DNA of 64,000 nucleotides from Bacteroidales bacterium (GCA_023229135.1 JALNZT010000006.1:74013-138012), one strand, 5' to 3'. Positions 25,312 through 35,561 are shown, counted from the stretch's first letter. Notes: generated by a model not told the origin, from the sequence alone. Made by a program: numbers and translations.

Positions 25312-28300
25312 TTACCAAATAAAAACTTTTTGGGTATAAACCTGATTACCGGTGATAATGCGAGCAATAAGAATGTGTTGATTTGACTGCACATGAATAA
25401 TTTCCGGATTACTCAGGTAATGTTCACCTTGATAAATAACTTTTCCTTGCAAGTCAAGGAATTGAATCGAAGCTTTTTCGTTCTTTGAATTGGGAATGTT
25501 TATGTAAACTTTGTTATCGTTGCTCCATATTTGGAAAGACGAAGGTTCTGGCTCGGTTAAGCCCACCACATTCTTGAAGTGTATCCTGAATCGCAGCGCA
25601 ACATCGCTTTCATCATGCAAAAAAGAATACACTTGTTGCTCGTGCACATTAATCATTTGACCGTTAACTATGTCTTCCAAAAAGATAACAATATTGGGAT
25701 CAAAGTTTTCCAAGCCAATGAAGTTAAAGGCTGCATCACCACTGTTTGACCACTCGAAACCAATCGAAAGCACTAGTGCTCTTTCCTCCAGAGCCATTGT
25801 ATTGATGCTTAGCATCCTTTCGTCTTCGGTGAGGCTGTATAAGTGCGGTAGGGTTTCTGAGGTAAACAATTTGCTAGCATCATAAAGGCGGTCAAAGAGT
25901 GGCGTTGCATCCTGATGCAAACGGATAACGGTTTCATCTTCACCATTTTCGGTGATGGCTTTTATAAGAAGCAGATCAGGTAATTCTGGCACTGAATTGC
26001 TGACAATCTCATTGCTATTTACACGTATCTGGTTAGTTAAGATCAATTCTGGGATGCCACCGCCATCAGCTTCAACAAAGAAAGACTGTCCAGCGGGAAT
26101 ATATCGCGATCCATTATTGGTGAAAGCACCATTAACATAGCTCGAGTATTGGCTGTTAGAGCTAGATCCATTTCCAGTGGTTTTGTTTCTGATATAAAAG
26201 GCGTCATTTAAATGATTTTTTACCATTCCTTCAAAAAGCATCCAATCAATAGCTGATGGATATGGATTAGGAACCAAGTTGTATTGGAACTGGGCTGGCC
26301 CTGATGGTGTAGCTGTTACAAAATCGTTGGTGTTGTAATTTCCGGTGAATTCGAATAGGGTATCATTTCCGCTGTGCCAAATCATATAACCATGGGTGTT
26401 ATGAATCGGGACAGCAGGATCAGTGACAATGTCCTCCCATTCCTGCACACTAGCATTATAGGCGTAAAGCGATGAATTTTTAAATAAGTCTGATCCTATT
26501 GGACCAGTAAGTGGTACACTCACAAAATGGTAGCCTTCCTTATGGATATAATGCTGAATCGTTGTGTTGCCTGTTATTGTCAATAAACTATTATCAAGCA
26601 ATGAAGCTGTTCCCAAAGCATTTGACTCTAAAGTAATCGTCTTACAAATTGCTGTACTACTAATTGAAGGATAGTTACTTAGGCCTGCGGGAATGTTAAC
26701 ATCATCAAAAGTAGTGGGCACAAAGACTGGATTCCAGTTTTGTGCATTGTGCCAGTCATCATTTGTTGCTCCAGTCCATTCAATTGCAGAAGAGGTATTT
26801 CGAATTACAACATCATCCACATACCATGAATGACTAAAATCGCCTTCATACCTAAATGCTATAAAAATGGATTGACCTGCAAAATCACTCAAATCAAGGC
26901 TTGTTTGGGTCCAGGGTTCTACAACGCTTGGGGTAGTCCACAACTCAACAAAATCTCCATCTGAGGGAACGCCGCTGCCAGTGGAAACAAGAACGCTATT
27001 TTTATGATACTTATAAAAACGCTCATTATAAGACCAAAATGTAAGTATGTAATTTCCTTCATTTGGTATAAAAACCTCAGGCGTAACCAATTGACCGTCA
27101 TGCTGCGTGTACCCATGGTCATGATAAAAAGACGAAACTCCATCTGGTGTTTTATTTTGGTTTGTTGTTAACTCCCACACAAAAGTATAATAATCAAATG
27201 CATCATATACTCTCCAGCCGGGAACAATAGACTCAAAATCCTGCACATATGGAAAATCAAATACTTTAAATTCATCTACTGTCAATACGCCTGAAACATT
27301 ATCAGTTCCATCCCAAAAACCACCAGTTGTTGTTTCATTGTAACCACCAAAAACATAATCGTTTCCTGCCAGCGAAAACCTGCTTGCATAATAGTAAGTT
27401 CCTGGTTTTAATCTTTCTCCCATAGTCGCAACATATTCATTTCTATTATCTTGAGGATTACTAAACTCAGCTGATTCCCAAACACTTTCATCCCAGGTGG
27501 ATGGATCAGAATTTTCTTCATTAATACCTATCCAAGCCTCAATAGCAGTATGTTCACCAGTAGTTGGTGTTAGATTCTCAACATAAATACTTGCATAAAA
27601 GTTTGCGTTTTCACCTTCTGTTATGATTGCTGATGGGGGTGCCTGTAAGTTGACAAAATCAATGGTATCCTTTTCTACATTAAGTACTCCAGAAATATTG
27701 TTGATACTATCCCAAGGGCCTCCGTTGTTACTATTATATCCGCCATACACAAATGCTCCTTCAAGGTATTGAAATCTGCTGGCATAATAGTAAGTTCCTT
27801 CCGGAAGCGATTGATCAATTCCAAGATCAGCCTTATATTCATCATTATCTCCGGCATCTCCAGCATATACTGCGGATACCCAATTTGTCCAGCTTATCGG
27901 GTCGGTGTTCTCTTCATTGTATCCAATCCAACATTCAATGTCATCAGCTTGTCCTGTCAAATTGGTTACTCCTTCTTTATAAGCTTGTGCATACAAGGAA
28001 ACGCTGTCCCATTCTTTTATGGTTGCAGAGCCTGGGTTTTGGAGATTATACCAGTCTAAAGGTTCGGGGTTTGGCACTGCAGTGAGCATAATATTATCTA
28101 TCGCAGCAGGAGGGTTATTGCCCTGATAGTTATAATTTATCCAAGAAAAAATAAGCCGTTTATTGGTCCCGGAATATTCTCCTGAAATCTCAATCTCAGA
28201 AAATGTCCATTCTCCGGTTTCACTAAAATTACTGGCTATATCTGTAAACGCAGGAGGATAATAGTCAACAGGATCGTATGAGGATTCGACTAAGTGAATA

Positions 28301-30756
28301 TTCATCCTATCACTACCTGATTTGCCGCGACACTTCCACCAAAACGACAGCTTAAATTTCTGCGAATTTTCAGTAAAAGCGATGTCTCTGTACAAATTTA
28401 CTATTGACTCGTGATTGTTGTAATAGGCATATGTTAAACCGCCATCCTTTGAGATATAAGCAGCTAAATTTCCTTCATAAGCAGTTGCTTCACCTATATG
28501 CCACTGATTAACACGATTTCCATTGGCAACACCCCATTCACCCAACCCATTCTCAAAATCTTCTGTAAACGGTAGTATAGCAGCAATTTGTGCTGTTTTA
28601 AAAGCAGTTAGCCATGACCATTCGCTTTTTTCGCCATTACCACAATCAGCCTGCACATAGCATTCGTAATTGGTGGTCGGCTCCAGACCTGTCAACATAT
28701 ATTGATTAGTGTTAATGCCGTTAATCGCTGTGCCTTCAGTTTCTGGATTAAAATTACTGTCTCCATACTTCAGATTCCAAGTAGTAGCTGTGCCATTCTC
28801 TATCCAACTTAATATTGCACTGCTATCTGTAAGGTTTGAATGAGTTAGACGTGATGGAGCAGGACATGTTTGTGGAAAATCAATCCTAAAATTATCCAAA
28901 GCCAAATAATAGGCCCCAACATTTGCCGCAAAAGCTGTTATTTTTAACTTTATGGTTTTCCCGACAAATGCGTTAAGGTCATATAGCTTGTAGTCCCACC
29001 CATTATATTCACTCGTAACTATATCCAGGTCAGTATAACTTTGTCCGTAATCTGTTGAAATAGAAATTTTGAAATGTAAATAGGTATTTGGAGGGTCATC
29101 GAGCGCAATGTGTTTAGATAACTTAGTCCAACCAGGTGCATAAACAAAAGTATGATTAAAAGAAAGTTGCATATCAGGTAAAACCGGGCCGATATTTATA
29201 GTTGTGAAAGTCTTAGAAAACTGTCCATCCGCATAAACAACTGTGTAAATGTAGTTGTCACTAATTGGCCTTATATCAGGATATAAACCTACATTCCATC
29301 CAACTTCCCAACCTTCTGGTAATGATGCAGTAGCAAAGCCTTCGAAGTAAGGCGTTGAAGCAAGATTAAGGGTGGTAAATGATTTTGGTCCTGCCCAATC
29401 ACTTAAATCGCCACCGCCGCAGTCAGCTTGCACGTACCAGTCATAAGTGGTATTCGGTATTAATCCTGAAAGTGCATGGGCATTGGTAGTTGAGCCTTCA
29501 ATTAGTGTGCCTTCTGTGTCAAAATCAAACCCAGTCTCTCCCCATTTGATATTCCAGCTGCCGGCATCCCCAATTTGTCTCCAACTTATTGCAGCAGAAT
29601 CTGTTGTAACAATTTGTTCAGCTAGAATATTAGGACTATAGCATGATGGGGGCACAGCAATACTTATATTATCAAAAAACAATCGATATTGCTCGGATAC
29701 CCTATTAGCTGTGAATTTTATCATTAAGTATTCTCCAATATGTGGGCTTAAATCGTAAGTTTTATGCTGCCAATCGGCTATGCCATTGTTATCTACTGTT
29801 TCCAGATCAATATAATTTTGACCATAATCATTTGATATTGAGATGGTAAAATTCCCTGATCCGATATCTGGAGGGGGATCACCTGAGTAAACATTTATAT
29901 GAGCATAGTCAAAAGAGAGATGCATATCAGCCAAAACGGGGCCGATGTTTAGTGTTGTAAATTTTTTTGTTGTAAAGTTGTTGTCAAAAACTGTAAAGAT
30001 GCAATAACTATCACCAGGCGGCATATAGGATAATCCTAAATAAAACCTATCCAGTATCCAGCCGTCAGGTGTTGAATTTGTTTCAAAGCTTTCATAATAG
30101 GGGGCAGTAGTTATATCCTGAGTTGTAAAAGCATGAGGGCCAGTCCAAAAGCTTTCATCACCTGCACCACAGACTGTTTGCACATACCAGTCACATGAAG
30201 TAAAAGTGTCTAAGCCTGAAAGAACATGGGGGTTTGATGTTGCTCCTGCTAATAATGTGCCCTCTGTGTCAAAATCGAAACCTGCTTCTCCCCATTTGAT
30301 ATTCCAGATTGTACCATCCCCATTTTCAGTCCAACCTAATCCAGCACTGCTTAGCAATATATCTGAAACTGTTTGTTGTGATGGTGCCTTACATGATATA
30401 CAATAGCCTCTCATATCATAAATTGAAATTGGTACAGTGCCTCCTTGTCCAGATTGGCCAATAATATTATCTGCTTCATCCTTAACCGTGTATTCACAAT
30501 TTTGTGCGTTAGTACCTCCATAGAAGAATGCTTGAATGATATCGTTGGTATTAGCCTCAAAATAGAACACTTCAAAAAGCCCAACCCCTAAGGAGAGATT
30601 CTGTAGAACTGTCGTGCCGTTTACTTTAATTGCAAGATGGCTACCCCACCAATCAAAATCAGTAGATTGCCTCAACTCAACAGAATGCGTGCACGCTGAA
30701 TAAACCTGAGCTGTAAGAAAGAATAACCCTATAAAAAACAAAAATAATTTTTTCAT
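25312..30756 (-). CDS. Large modular T9SS-exported surface protein
   Basis: A 1,814-residue secreted protein. It has a signal peptide (residues 1 to about 21), then three fibronectin type III modules near 118-205, 375-465 and 637-722, each followed by a jelly-roll domain of the MAM or choice-of-anchor J type. Two tandem modules of about 140 residues follow (near 905-1195; they share IECWIG/IEAWIG, N-E-E-N and GTYYYASRF), then another choice-of-anchor J domain (about 1200-1370), a beta-rich segment and a C-terminal T9SS type A sorting domain over the last 75 or so residues (with SIQFLDLQGKVIYQG). No catalytic domain is recognised; an adhesin or matrix role is likely. It is flanked by long non-coding regions. 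PorX, a T9SS regulator, is encoded about 5 kb away. Confidence 0.85.
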   Translation of the reverse strand: MKKLFLFFIGLFFLTAQVYSACTHSVELRQSTDFDWWGSHLAIKVNGTTVLQNLSLGVGLFEVFYFEANTNDIIQAFFYGGTNAQNCEYTVKDEADNIIGQSGQGGTVPISIYDMRGYCISCKAPSQQTVSDILLSSAGLGWTENGDGTIWNIKWGEAGFDFDTEGTLLAGATSNPHVLSGLDTFTSCDWYVQTVCGAGDESFWTGPHAFTTQDITTAPYYESFETNSTPDGWILDRFYLGLSYMPPGDSYCIFTVFDNNFTTKKFTTLNIGPVLADMHLSFDYAHINVYSGDPPPDIGSGNFTISISNDYGQNYIDLETVDNNGIADWQHKTYDLSPHIGEYLMIKFTANRVSEQYRLFFDNISIAVPPSCYSPNILAEQIVTTDSAAISWRQIGDAGSWNIKWGETGFDFDTEGTLIEGSTTNAHALSGLIPNTTYDWYVQADCGGGDLSDWAGPKSFTTLNLASTPYFEGFATASLPEGWEVGWNVGLYPDIRPISDNYIYTVVYADGQFSKTFTTINIGPVLPDMQLSFNHTFVYAPGWTKLSKHIALDDPPNTYLHFKISISTDYGQSYTDLDIVTSEYNGWDYKLYDLNAFVGKTIKLKITAFAANVGAYYLALDNFRIDFPQTCPAPSRLTHSNLTDSSAILSWIENGTATTWNLKYGDSNFNPETEGTAINGINTNQYMLTGLEPTTNYECYVQADCGNGEKSEWSWLTAFKTAQIAAILPFTEDFENGLGEWGVANGNRVNQWHIGEATAYEGNLAAYISKDGGLTYAYYNNHESIVNLYRDIAFTENSQKFKLSFWWKCRGKSGSDRMNIHLVESSYDPVDYYPPAFTDIASNFSETGEWTFSEIEISGEYSGTNKRLIFSWINYNYQGNNPPAAIDNIMLTAVPNPEPLDWYNLQNPGSATIKEWDSVSLYAQAYKEGVTNLTGQADDIECWIGYNEENTDPISWTNWVSAVYAGDAGDNDEYKADLGIDQSLPEGTYYYASRFQYLEGAFVYGGYNSNNGGPWDSINNISGVLNVEKDTIDFVNLQAPPSAIITEGENANFYASIYVENLTPTTGEHTAIEAWIGINEENSDPSTWDESVWESAEFSNPQDNRNEYVATMGERLKPGTYYYASRFSLAGNDYVFGGYNETTTGGFWDGTDNVSGVLTVDEFKVFDFPYVQDFESIVPGWRVYDAFDYYTFVWELTTNQNKTPDGVSSFYHDHGYTQHDGQLVTPEVFIPNEGNYILTFWSYNERFYKYHKNSVLVSTGSGVPSDGDFVELWTTPSVVEPWTQTSLDLSDFAGQSIFIAFRYEGDFSHSWYVDDVVIRNTSSAIEWTGATNDDWHNAQNWNPVFVPTTFDDVNIPAGLSNYPSISSTAICKTITLESNALGTASLLDNSLLTITGNTTIQHYIHKEGYHFVSVPLTGPIGSDLFKNSSLYAYNASVQEWEDIVTDPAVPIHNTHGYMIWHSGNDTLFEFTGNYNTNDFVTATPSGPAQFQYNLVPNPYPSAIDWMLFEGMVKNHLNDAFYIRNKTTGNGSSSNSQYSSYVNGAFTNNGSRYIPAGQSFFVEADGGGIPELILTNQIRVNSNEIVSNSVPELPDLLLIKAITENGEDETVIRLHQDATPLFDRLYDASKLFTSETLPHLYSLTEDERMLSINTMALEERALVLSIGFEWSNSGDAAFNFIGLENFDPNIVIFLEDIVNGQMINVHEQQVYSFLHDESDVALRFRIHFKNVVGLTEPEPSSFQIWSNDNKVYINIPNSKNEKASIQFLDLQGKVIYQGEHYLSNPEIIHVQSNQHILIARIITGNQVYTQKVFIW

Positions 30757-31458
30757 ATTCAGATTAATTAAAATGGTTTATGTCTATTGTATTTGTTGAT
30801 GCGTATTTAGATGGATTATAAGTGCTTAAGGTAGCAAGCCAGTTAGAAGTTGTAACTTATAAATAAAGCTTTATTGCTTCTTTATTTAGGCTTTATTTGA
30901 ACTTAAACAATAGTCGTATTCATGGTTTTTGCTGCTAGTGAAATAATCAGCAGCTAAGGTAAGTTTGAAAGATGCAAAATCCAAATTAATTGTTTAAAAA
31001 AACCATGTTTTTTGATCTGTAGACCTGATTTGTTGAGTTGCGATCAATGGAGAAAAGCTGAGTCTTACAGTAGCATCCTGACAAGACAATACAGCAGAAG
31101 TTGCTCGGGTAAATAGGGCTTAAAAATGCAATTTTACCAGTAATGTTTATTTATACTTTACTTTAAACCTGAGATCTACAAAAAATTAATGGCTCAGACC
31201 GCTTATAAATAATTGGTTTCAAGGAATATTTGCGAAGGCATAGCGAGCTATGGCAAGCAGATATGACGCAGAAAACAGTTGTTTAGAAGTGGTAAATCCT
31301 GTGTTTCATTAAATAACTGCTCTACTTCTCTAAATTTTTTAACCATAGCTTGTTGCTGAGCTTGCCGAAGTACGCTATGCTTAAAAAATTTATATTGTAT
31401 ATCAGTCATTTAATGAAATCTGAGCTCTTTAATTTTAATCGAACTCAGGTTACTAGCT
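30757..31458. other. Long intergenic region with inverted repeats, no gene seen
   Basis: No reading frame here has protein-like character. A perfect hairpin AAAAAAC-CAT-GTTTTTT lies at 30997-31013. A broken inverted repeat pairs GCATAGCGAGCTATGG (31238-31253) with CCATAGCT (31343-31350) and CGCTATGC (31373-31380), and GGCAAGC (31252-31258) with GCTTGCC (31360-31366). Its purpose is unknown. Confidence 0.4.
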
Positions 31459-31665
31459 TTAATGAATTGCAAATGTGCTTTCTTTTATCGGAATTAAAAT
31501 GGCTGACTGTGAACGAAAATCATCGTATGATTTTACTAAACGAATCGCGGCACTTTGAGGCCGGGTGTTTACCATGCCTGCATTTACGCATGTTTTCTCT
31601 TTTGGTGCACAAGCTAAAATTGTCAATATTAAACCAAGAATTATAGCGGCTAGTTTACTTTTCAT
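31459..31665 (-). CDS. Small putative lipoprotein
   Basis: A 68-residue protein with a good lipoprotein signal: MKSKLAAIILGLILTILAC, with the lipobox LILAC-type end and Cys19 as the lipidated residue. The remaining 49 residues are polar and match nothing I know, ending SYDDFRSQSAILIPIKESTFAIH. It could be a real small lipoprotein or the remnant of a longer one. A second lipoprotein gene on the same strand lies upstream of it, at 31781-32254. Confidence 0.55.
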   Translation of the reverse strand: MKSKLAAIILGLILTILACAPKEKTCVNAGMVNTRPQSAAIRLVKSYDDFRSQSAILIPIKESTFAIH

Positions 31666-31780
31666 GACAACAGTTTTGGTTAAGCTGCATCAAAAAGTAA
31701 GATAAAAATATTTTGTTTGACACGAATTTCAATTTGAAATATCAGCTTTATCACTTTGCAGTGATATGCGAATGTTCTTT

Positions 31781-32254
31781 TCACTCTCGATATTCCAAAT
31801 CGCCCCACAACGTAAAAGTATCTTGCTCATAACCTTGTAGATAGACATAAAAATGATGGTTACTCCCAGCGAAATTTATGAAGGCGTATTCAAATTCAAA
31901 GTCGCACATACAGTAGCATATGCAATTTTCGGTGCAGGTATCCCGAATGTAAATCCTTACATTTTCATCTTCAATGGCAACTGAGTCATTCAGCGATCCA
32001 CAACAATTATAGTTGACAATCAGATGGAGCAAGAGCGTGTCATTTGCTATCGTATAGTAGAGCGAATCGCCTGATTGAGAGAGGGAATTTTTGCCTGAAT
32101 CCATTGGGTTATCGGTGAAACATCCCTTGTATGTTGTTTCAGAAAGTGTTAAGGTTTTGGTGATGAGCTGCTTATCCGTGTCGTCATTTTTTGAGCAGCT
32201 AACAATAAGCAGGGTGATAAGCGTCATTAAGGCAATAATTGATTTTGTTTTCAT
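31781..32254 (-). CDS. Putative lipoprotein, unknown function
   Basis: A 157-residue protein. I use the ATG at 32254 because it opens directly onto a lipoprotein signal (MKTKSIIALMTLITLLIVSC, lipidated Cys20); the frame is also open upstream but adds a polar extension that would spoil the signal. The mature part has several Cys residues in a dense cluster (CCGSLND, then CTENCICYCMC near residue 110), suggesting disulphides or metal binding. No family is recognised. It should be anchored in the inner or outer membrane on the periplasmic side. Confidence 0.65.
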   Translation of the reverse strand: MKTKSIIALMTLITLLIVSCSKNDDTDKQLITKTLTLSETTYKGCFTDNPMDSGKNSLSQSGDSLYYTIANDTLLLHLIVNYNCCGSLNDSVAIEDENVRIYIRDTCTENCICYCMCDFEFEYAFINFAGSNHHFYVYLQGYEQDTFTLWGDLEYRE

Positions 32255-32281
32255 GACATGTTTTTTTTGGTTTGAGTACAA

Positions 32282-32790
32282 ATTATTTTGCGCTTTATCA
32301 AATAAAAGCTATAAATATCAAGCCAAACTAACCGTAAAGCTGCTCATTTCCAGTCTCTAACATAAACAACCATTAGTGTCCGGTAAAACTTTTAAAACTG
32401 GGTAGTACATTTTGCAGTACCAAACGGAATGTTTAAGTTATTACACATATATAATAGGACATGGGTAAAGGTACAAATTTTAACGGACTGCCGATTGTTA
32501 ATCTGCTACTAAAGTTCATTGACAAGTTTAGCATTACAACCTTTTTTATTTAATCCACAAGCCCTTTCCTTAGATACCGAAATTTTATTTCCGAAGTCTC
32601 TGCAGGAAATTCCCGAATTTCCTGTTTATTTTAGCTGGTTTTTTACAGAGAAATAAAGCTTATAAAATTTCCTTTAAGCCAGGTTAGCCCATCAATCCGC
32701 CTCTCTGCTTACCGTTGGAAGGCAGGTCAACCCATCAACCCAAAAACAATTCCCCGCTCCAACTGTTTAACAATCAAAATATGCCTTTAT
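32282..32790. other. Intergenic region, no gene seen
   Basis: Nothing protein-like is present. A degenerate direct repeat occurs near the right end: AGGTTAGCCCATCAATCC (about 32680-32697) and AGGTCAACCCATCAACCC (about 32725-32742). I find no promoter box of the TAnnTTTG type close to the gene at 32791. Confidence 0.35.
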
Positions 32791-33702
32791 ATGAAGATTA
32801 TCGTAGCAGGAGGAACAGGCCTTATCGGTTCAAATTTGCTCAAACGCCTCACCGGGAAAAATGACATCGTGCTTTTTACCCGCGATCCAGAAGCAGCACA
32901 GAAGCAGTTTGAAGGTGCCGGCTTTCAAATCGTGAGCTGGGATCAGCCCGAAGAACAGCTGCTGGGTGTTATCCAAAATAGCGACGCACTCATCAACCTG
33001 ACTGGTGCAGGCATTGCCGATGCCAAATGGTCGCCTGCACGTAAAAAAATACTCGAGGAAAGTCGTCTGAAACCTATCGAGAAGCTGGTGGAGCTGCTAA
33101 AAAGAGGCAACATCAAACTAAAAGTGGTGTTACAAGCCTCCGCTGCCGGCATTTACGGCAACCACGAAGAGAAGTTGTTTACAGAAAAAGACGTTGCCGG
33201 CCATAATTACCTCGCTGAACTTACTAAAATGTGGGAGCATAAAGCCTCCGACTTTGAGCCTTTTACTGATCGGCTGGTACTGCTGCGAACCGGCGTAGTA
33301 CTCACACCCGAAGGCGGCGCTCTCAAGCCTTTGATGGTGCCTTTCAAGCTGTTTGTTGGCGGCAAGATGGGCTCCGGTAAGCAGTGGGTTTCCTGGATCG
33401 ACCTCGAAGATCAGCTCGGTGCCATACTTTTCTTGCTGATGAAAAACGACAGCAAGGGCGCATACAACCTCACCGCTCCGCAAGCTTTGCGTCAGCACAG
33501 TTTGGCCACCGCCATTGGCAAAGCGCTCGGACGCCCCAGCTGGCTGCCTGTTCCCGGCTTCATTCTAAAACTTTTTATGGGACAAATGGCCGTGGAAATG
33601 CTGCTCGAAGGCAATCACGTTAAGCCCCACCACTTAATTGAAGCGGGCTACGAATTTCAGTCTCCGGATATCGAAACCGCACTAAATCACCTGATTGGAT
33701 AA
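32791..33702 (+). CDS. TIGR01777 family NAD(P)-binding epimerase-like protein
   Basis: A 303-residue atypical short-chain dehydrogenase/epimerase (SDR39U1, the YfcH group). The N-terminal Rossmann motif is GGTGLIGSNLLKRL; other family marks are LINLTGAGIADAKW near residue 70, SAAGIYGNHEE near residue 113 and the C-terminal DUF1731 domain (around GRPSWLPVPGFILKLFMGQMAVEMLLEG). The natural substrate of this family is unknown. It lies 21 bases before a peroxiredoxin gene on the same strand, a likely two-gene operon. Confidence 0.9.
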   Translation: MKIIVAGGTGLIGSNLLKRLTGKNDIVLFTRDPEAAQKQFEGAGFQIVSWDQPEEQLLGVIQNSDALINLTGAGIADAKWSPARKKILEESRLKPIEKLVELLKRGNIKLKVVLQASAAGIYGNHEEKLFTEKDVAGHNYLAELTKMWEHKASDFEPFTDRLVLLRTGVVLTPEGGALKPLMVPFKLFVGGKMGSGKQWVSWIDLEDQLGAILFLLMKNDSKGAYNLTAPQALRQHSLATAIGKALGRPSWLPVPGFILKLFMGQMAVEMLLEGNHVKPHHLIEAGYEFQSPDIETALNHLIG

Positions 33703-33723
33703 CGCAACGTATTAATATACACC

Positions 33724-34167
33724 ATGGAACCTTACGATACTTTACCCGAATTTGAATTGCTCAATCAAAACAATGAACGCATACACAGCGCCGATCTCGT
33801 TGGTAAGTCAGCGCTAGTTATTTATTTCTATCCCAAAGATGATACGCCTGGTTGCACCGCCGAAGCCTGTGCTTTTCGTGATCAGTTTGAAGATTTTACT
33901 GATGCCGGTGCTCGGGTGTTTGGAATCAGTGCCGACTCCGTGGAGTCACACAAGCAATTTGCTGAAAAATACCGGCTGTCTTTAGATCTACTAAGTGATC
34001 CGGGTAATGAAACCCGCAAAAAATTTGGTGTGCCGCGAAGCATATTGGGCCTGCTGCCGGGAAGGGTAACCTATATATTTAACAAGGAAGGCAAACTCAT
34101 CCACCAGTTCAACTCACAGTTCAACGCCAAAAAACACATCACCGAAGCATTGGCCGCTTTGCGTTAA
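33724..34167 (+). CDS. bcp: Thioredoxin-dependent peroxiredoxin (BCP/PrxQ type)
   Basis: A 147-residue peroxiredoxin of the bacterioferritin-comigratory-protein group, which reduces hydrogen and organic peroxides in the cytoplasm. The peroxidatic Cys lies in DDTPGCTAEACAF, and the second Cys five residues later is the resolving Cys typical of PrxQ. The fold-defining YFYPKD and FGVPRS segments are present. It ends only seven bases before the convergent HD-domain gene, so transcription from the two strands must collide or overlap here. Confidence 0.93.
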   Translation: MEPYDTLPEFELLNQNNERIHSADLVGKSALVIYFYPKDDTPGCTAEACAFRDQFEDFTDAGARVFGISADSVESHKQFAEKYRLSLDLLSDPGNETRKKFGVPRSILGLLPGRVTYIFNKEGKLIHQFNSQFNAKKHITEALAALR

Positions 34168-34174
34168 ACGAGAT

Positions 34175-35419
34175 TTATTCCGTGGCGAAAATCTTGGGAT
34201 AACACAAAAAGTATTTGGTAACAGGATGTGATAAAACGCTGATATTAAGCTGATCCGAAGCCTCCGAAATATCTTTGATACTACCATCTTTGTAAATAAT
34301 ATTTATACTCGCCTGCTGCGGATGGTAGGCATGATTGGAGGTTTTCCCGCTGATCAGCAGGTATTCCGATTCGCTGACCGAAAACTTAAAATGTCTGCTA
34401 ACCTGGTGTTTCAAGGCTGCAATTCTTTCTTCTGAAAATGCATTGTTGGACAACTCCACCTTAAAAAGCTGCCTGTTTACAATCGCATTGCTCAAATAAC
34501 TCAAAATCGGATCAGGATGTGAACACCAGGTCTTCAGTGCCGTAAACACATCAAAATCATCCAACTGACAATACAAACTCAATGTTTGCTTGTCGTTGTG
34601 CAGGTCATCAAATCCTTCTTTTTTCAGTAGGAAATAGGCCAGCGGATCGGTAACTTTCTGTATCACCTCGGGTGCAATTTCGCGGGCACGAAGTAGCACT
34701 TTCATCAGGACATTCTCTGCACTCAGAACCGTTTTGTGCAGATAAACCTGCCAATACATCAACCGGCGGGCTACCAAGAATTTCTCTACCGAATAAATGC
34801 CTTTAGCTTCGATACATAGCTCATTGTCAACAATTTCAAGCATCGCCAGCAGTCTGTCAGCATTGATATTGCCCTCCGTTACGCCGGTATAAAAGCTGTC
34901 GCGTTTCAGATAGTCCATCCTGTCCATATCCAATTGACTGGATACCAACTTATTCAGAAACTTCTTAGGATGCGTATTGTCAAAAATTGCCAGTGTTTCA
35001 TCCAGTGCGCCCTGGTATTCGATATTGAGTTGCTGCATCAGCAGTTGTGAAATAGATTCATGCGAAACACCTTGAATGATAGTCTGTTCCAACGTATGCG
35101 AATAGGGGCCGTGGCCAATATCGTGCAATAAAATCGCCAAGGATGCGGCACGGGCTTCGTCTTTGCTGATGCCGTAGCCTTTGTTGCGCAAAATATAGAT
35201 GGCTTGCTGCATCAGGTGCATCGCGCCAAGGCTGTGGTGAAAACGCGTGTGCAGCGCTCCCGGATAAACCAAATGTGTGAGCCCAAGTTGTTTGATACGC
35301 CGCAAACGCTGGAAATAAGGATGTTCGACCAAATCAAAATGAAGCGCATCAGGAATGCTGATAAAGCCGTAAACGGGATCGTTGAATATTTTCTTCTTGT
35401 TGGAGCGTTCTGGAGGCAT
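34175..35419 (-). CDS. HD domain phosphohydrolase (dGTPase/SAMHD1-like)
   Basis: A 414-residue HD-superfamily protein. The metal-binding pattern is H...HD...D: the first His in TRFHHSLGAMHLM, HD in LLHDIGHGPYSHTLE and the later Asp in QLDMDRMDYLKRD. This is the arrangement of the dNTP triphosphohydrolase-like family that includes B. subtilis YwfO. I use the ATG at 35419 (MPPERSNKKK); a longer frame adds eight residues without family support. The gene is monocistronic and convergent with bcp. The nucleotide substrate is not known. Confidence 0.88.
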   Translation of the reverse strand: MPPERSNKKKIFNDPVYGFISIPDALHFDLVEHPYFQRLRRIKQLGLTHLVYPGALHTRFHHSLGAMHLMQQAIYILRNKGYGISKDEARAASLAILLHDIGHGPYSHTLEQTIIQGVSHESISQLLMQQLNIEYQGALDETLAIFDNTHPKKFLNKLVSSQLDMDRMDYLKRDSFYTGVTEGNINADRLLAMLEIVDNELCIEAKGIYSVEKFLVARRLMYWQVYLHKTVLSAENVLMKVLLRAREIAPEVIQKVTDPLAYFLLKKEGFDDLHNDKQTLSLYCQLDDFDVFTALKTWCSHPDPILSYLSNAIVNRQLFKVELSNNAFSEERIAALKHQVSRHFKFSVSESEYLLISGKTSNHAYHPQQASINIIYKDGSIKDISEASDQLNISVLSHPVTKYFLCYPKIFATE

Positions 35420-35544
35420 AATAATTGTTAATTTTGTACACACGGCCGAGGGTTAAACAATAAAACCGGCCTTTTACGCATTTGAACTACAAAATTAAGA
35501 TTATCGCCGACATCTCTACCCTTTTTGAATAATTGTAAACCGTG

Positions 35545-35561
35545 GCTGAAACGTTTTCAGC
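35545..35561. promoter_or_regulatory. Palindrome in front of the porX-like gene
   Basis: GCTGAAA-CGT-TTTCAGC is a perfect 7-base inverted repeat ending 22 bases before the porX ATG. It is a candidate operator or leader hairpin; the region has no TAnnTTTG box. Confidence 0.4.

Noticed and set aside
31350..31646. 98-codon plus-strand frame covering the small lipoprotein
   Set aside because: The minus strand has the textbook lipoprotein signal; the plus-strand frame lacks any recognisable feature.
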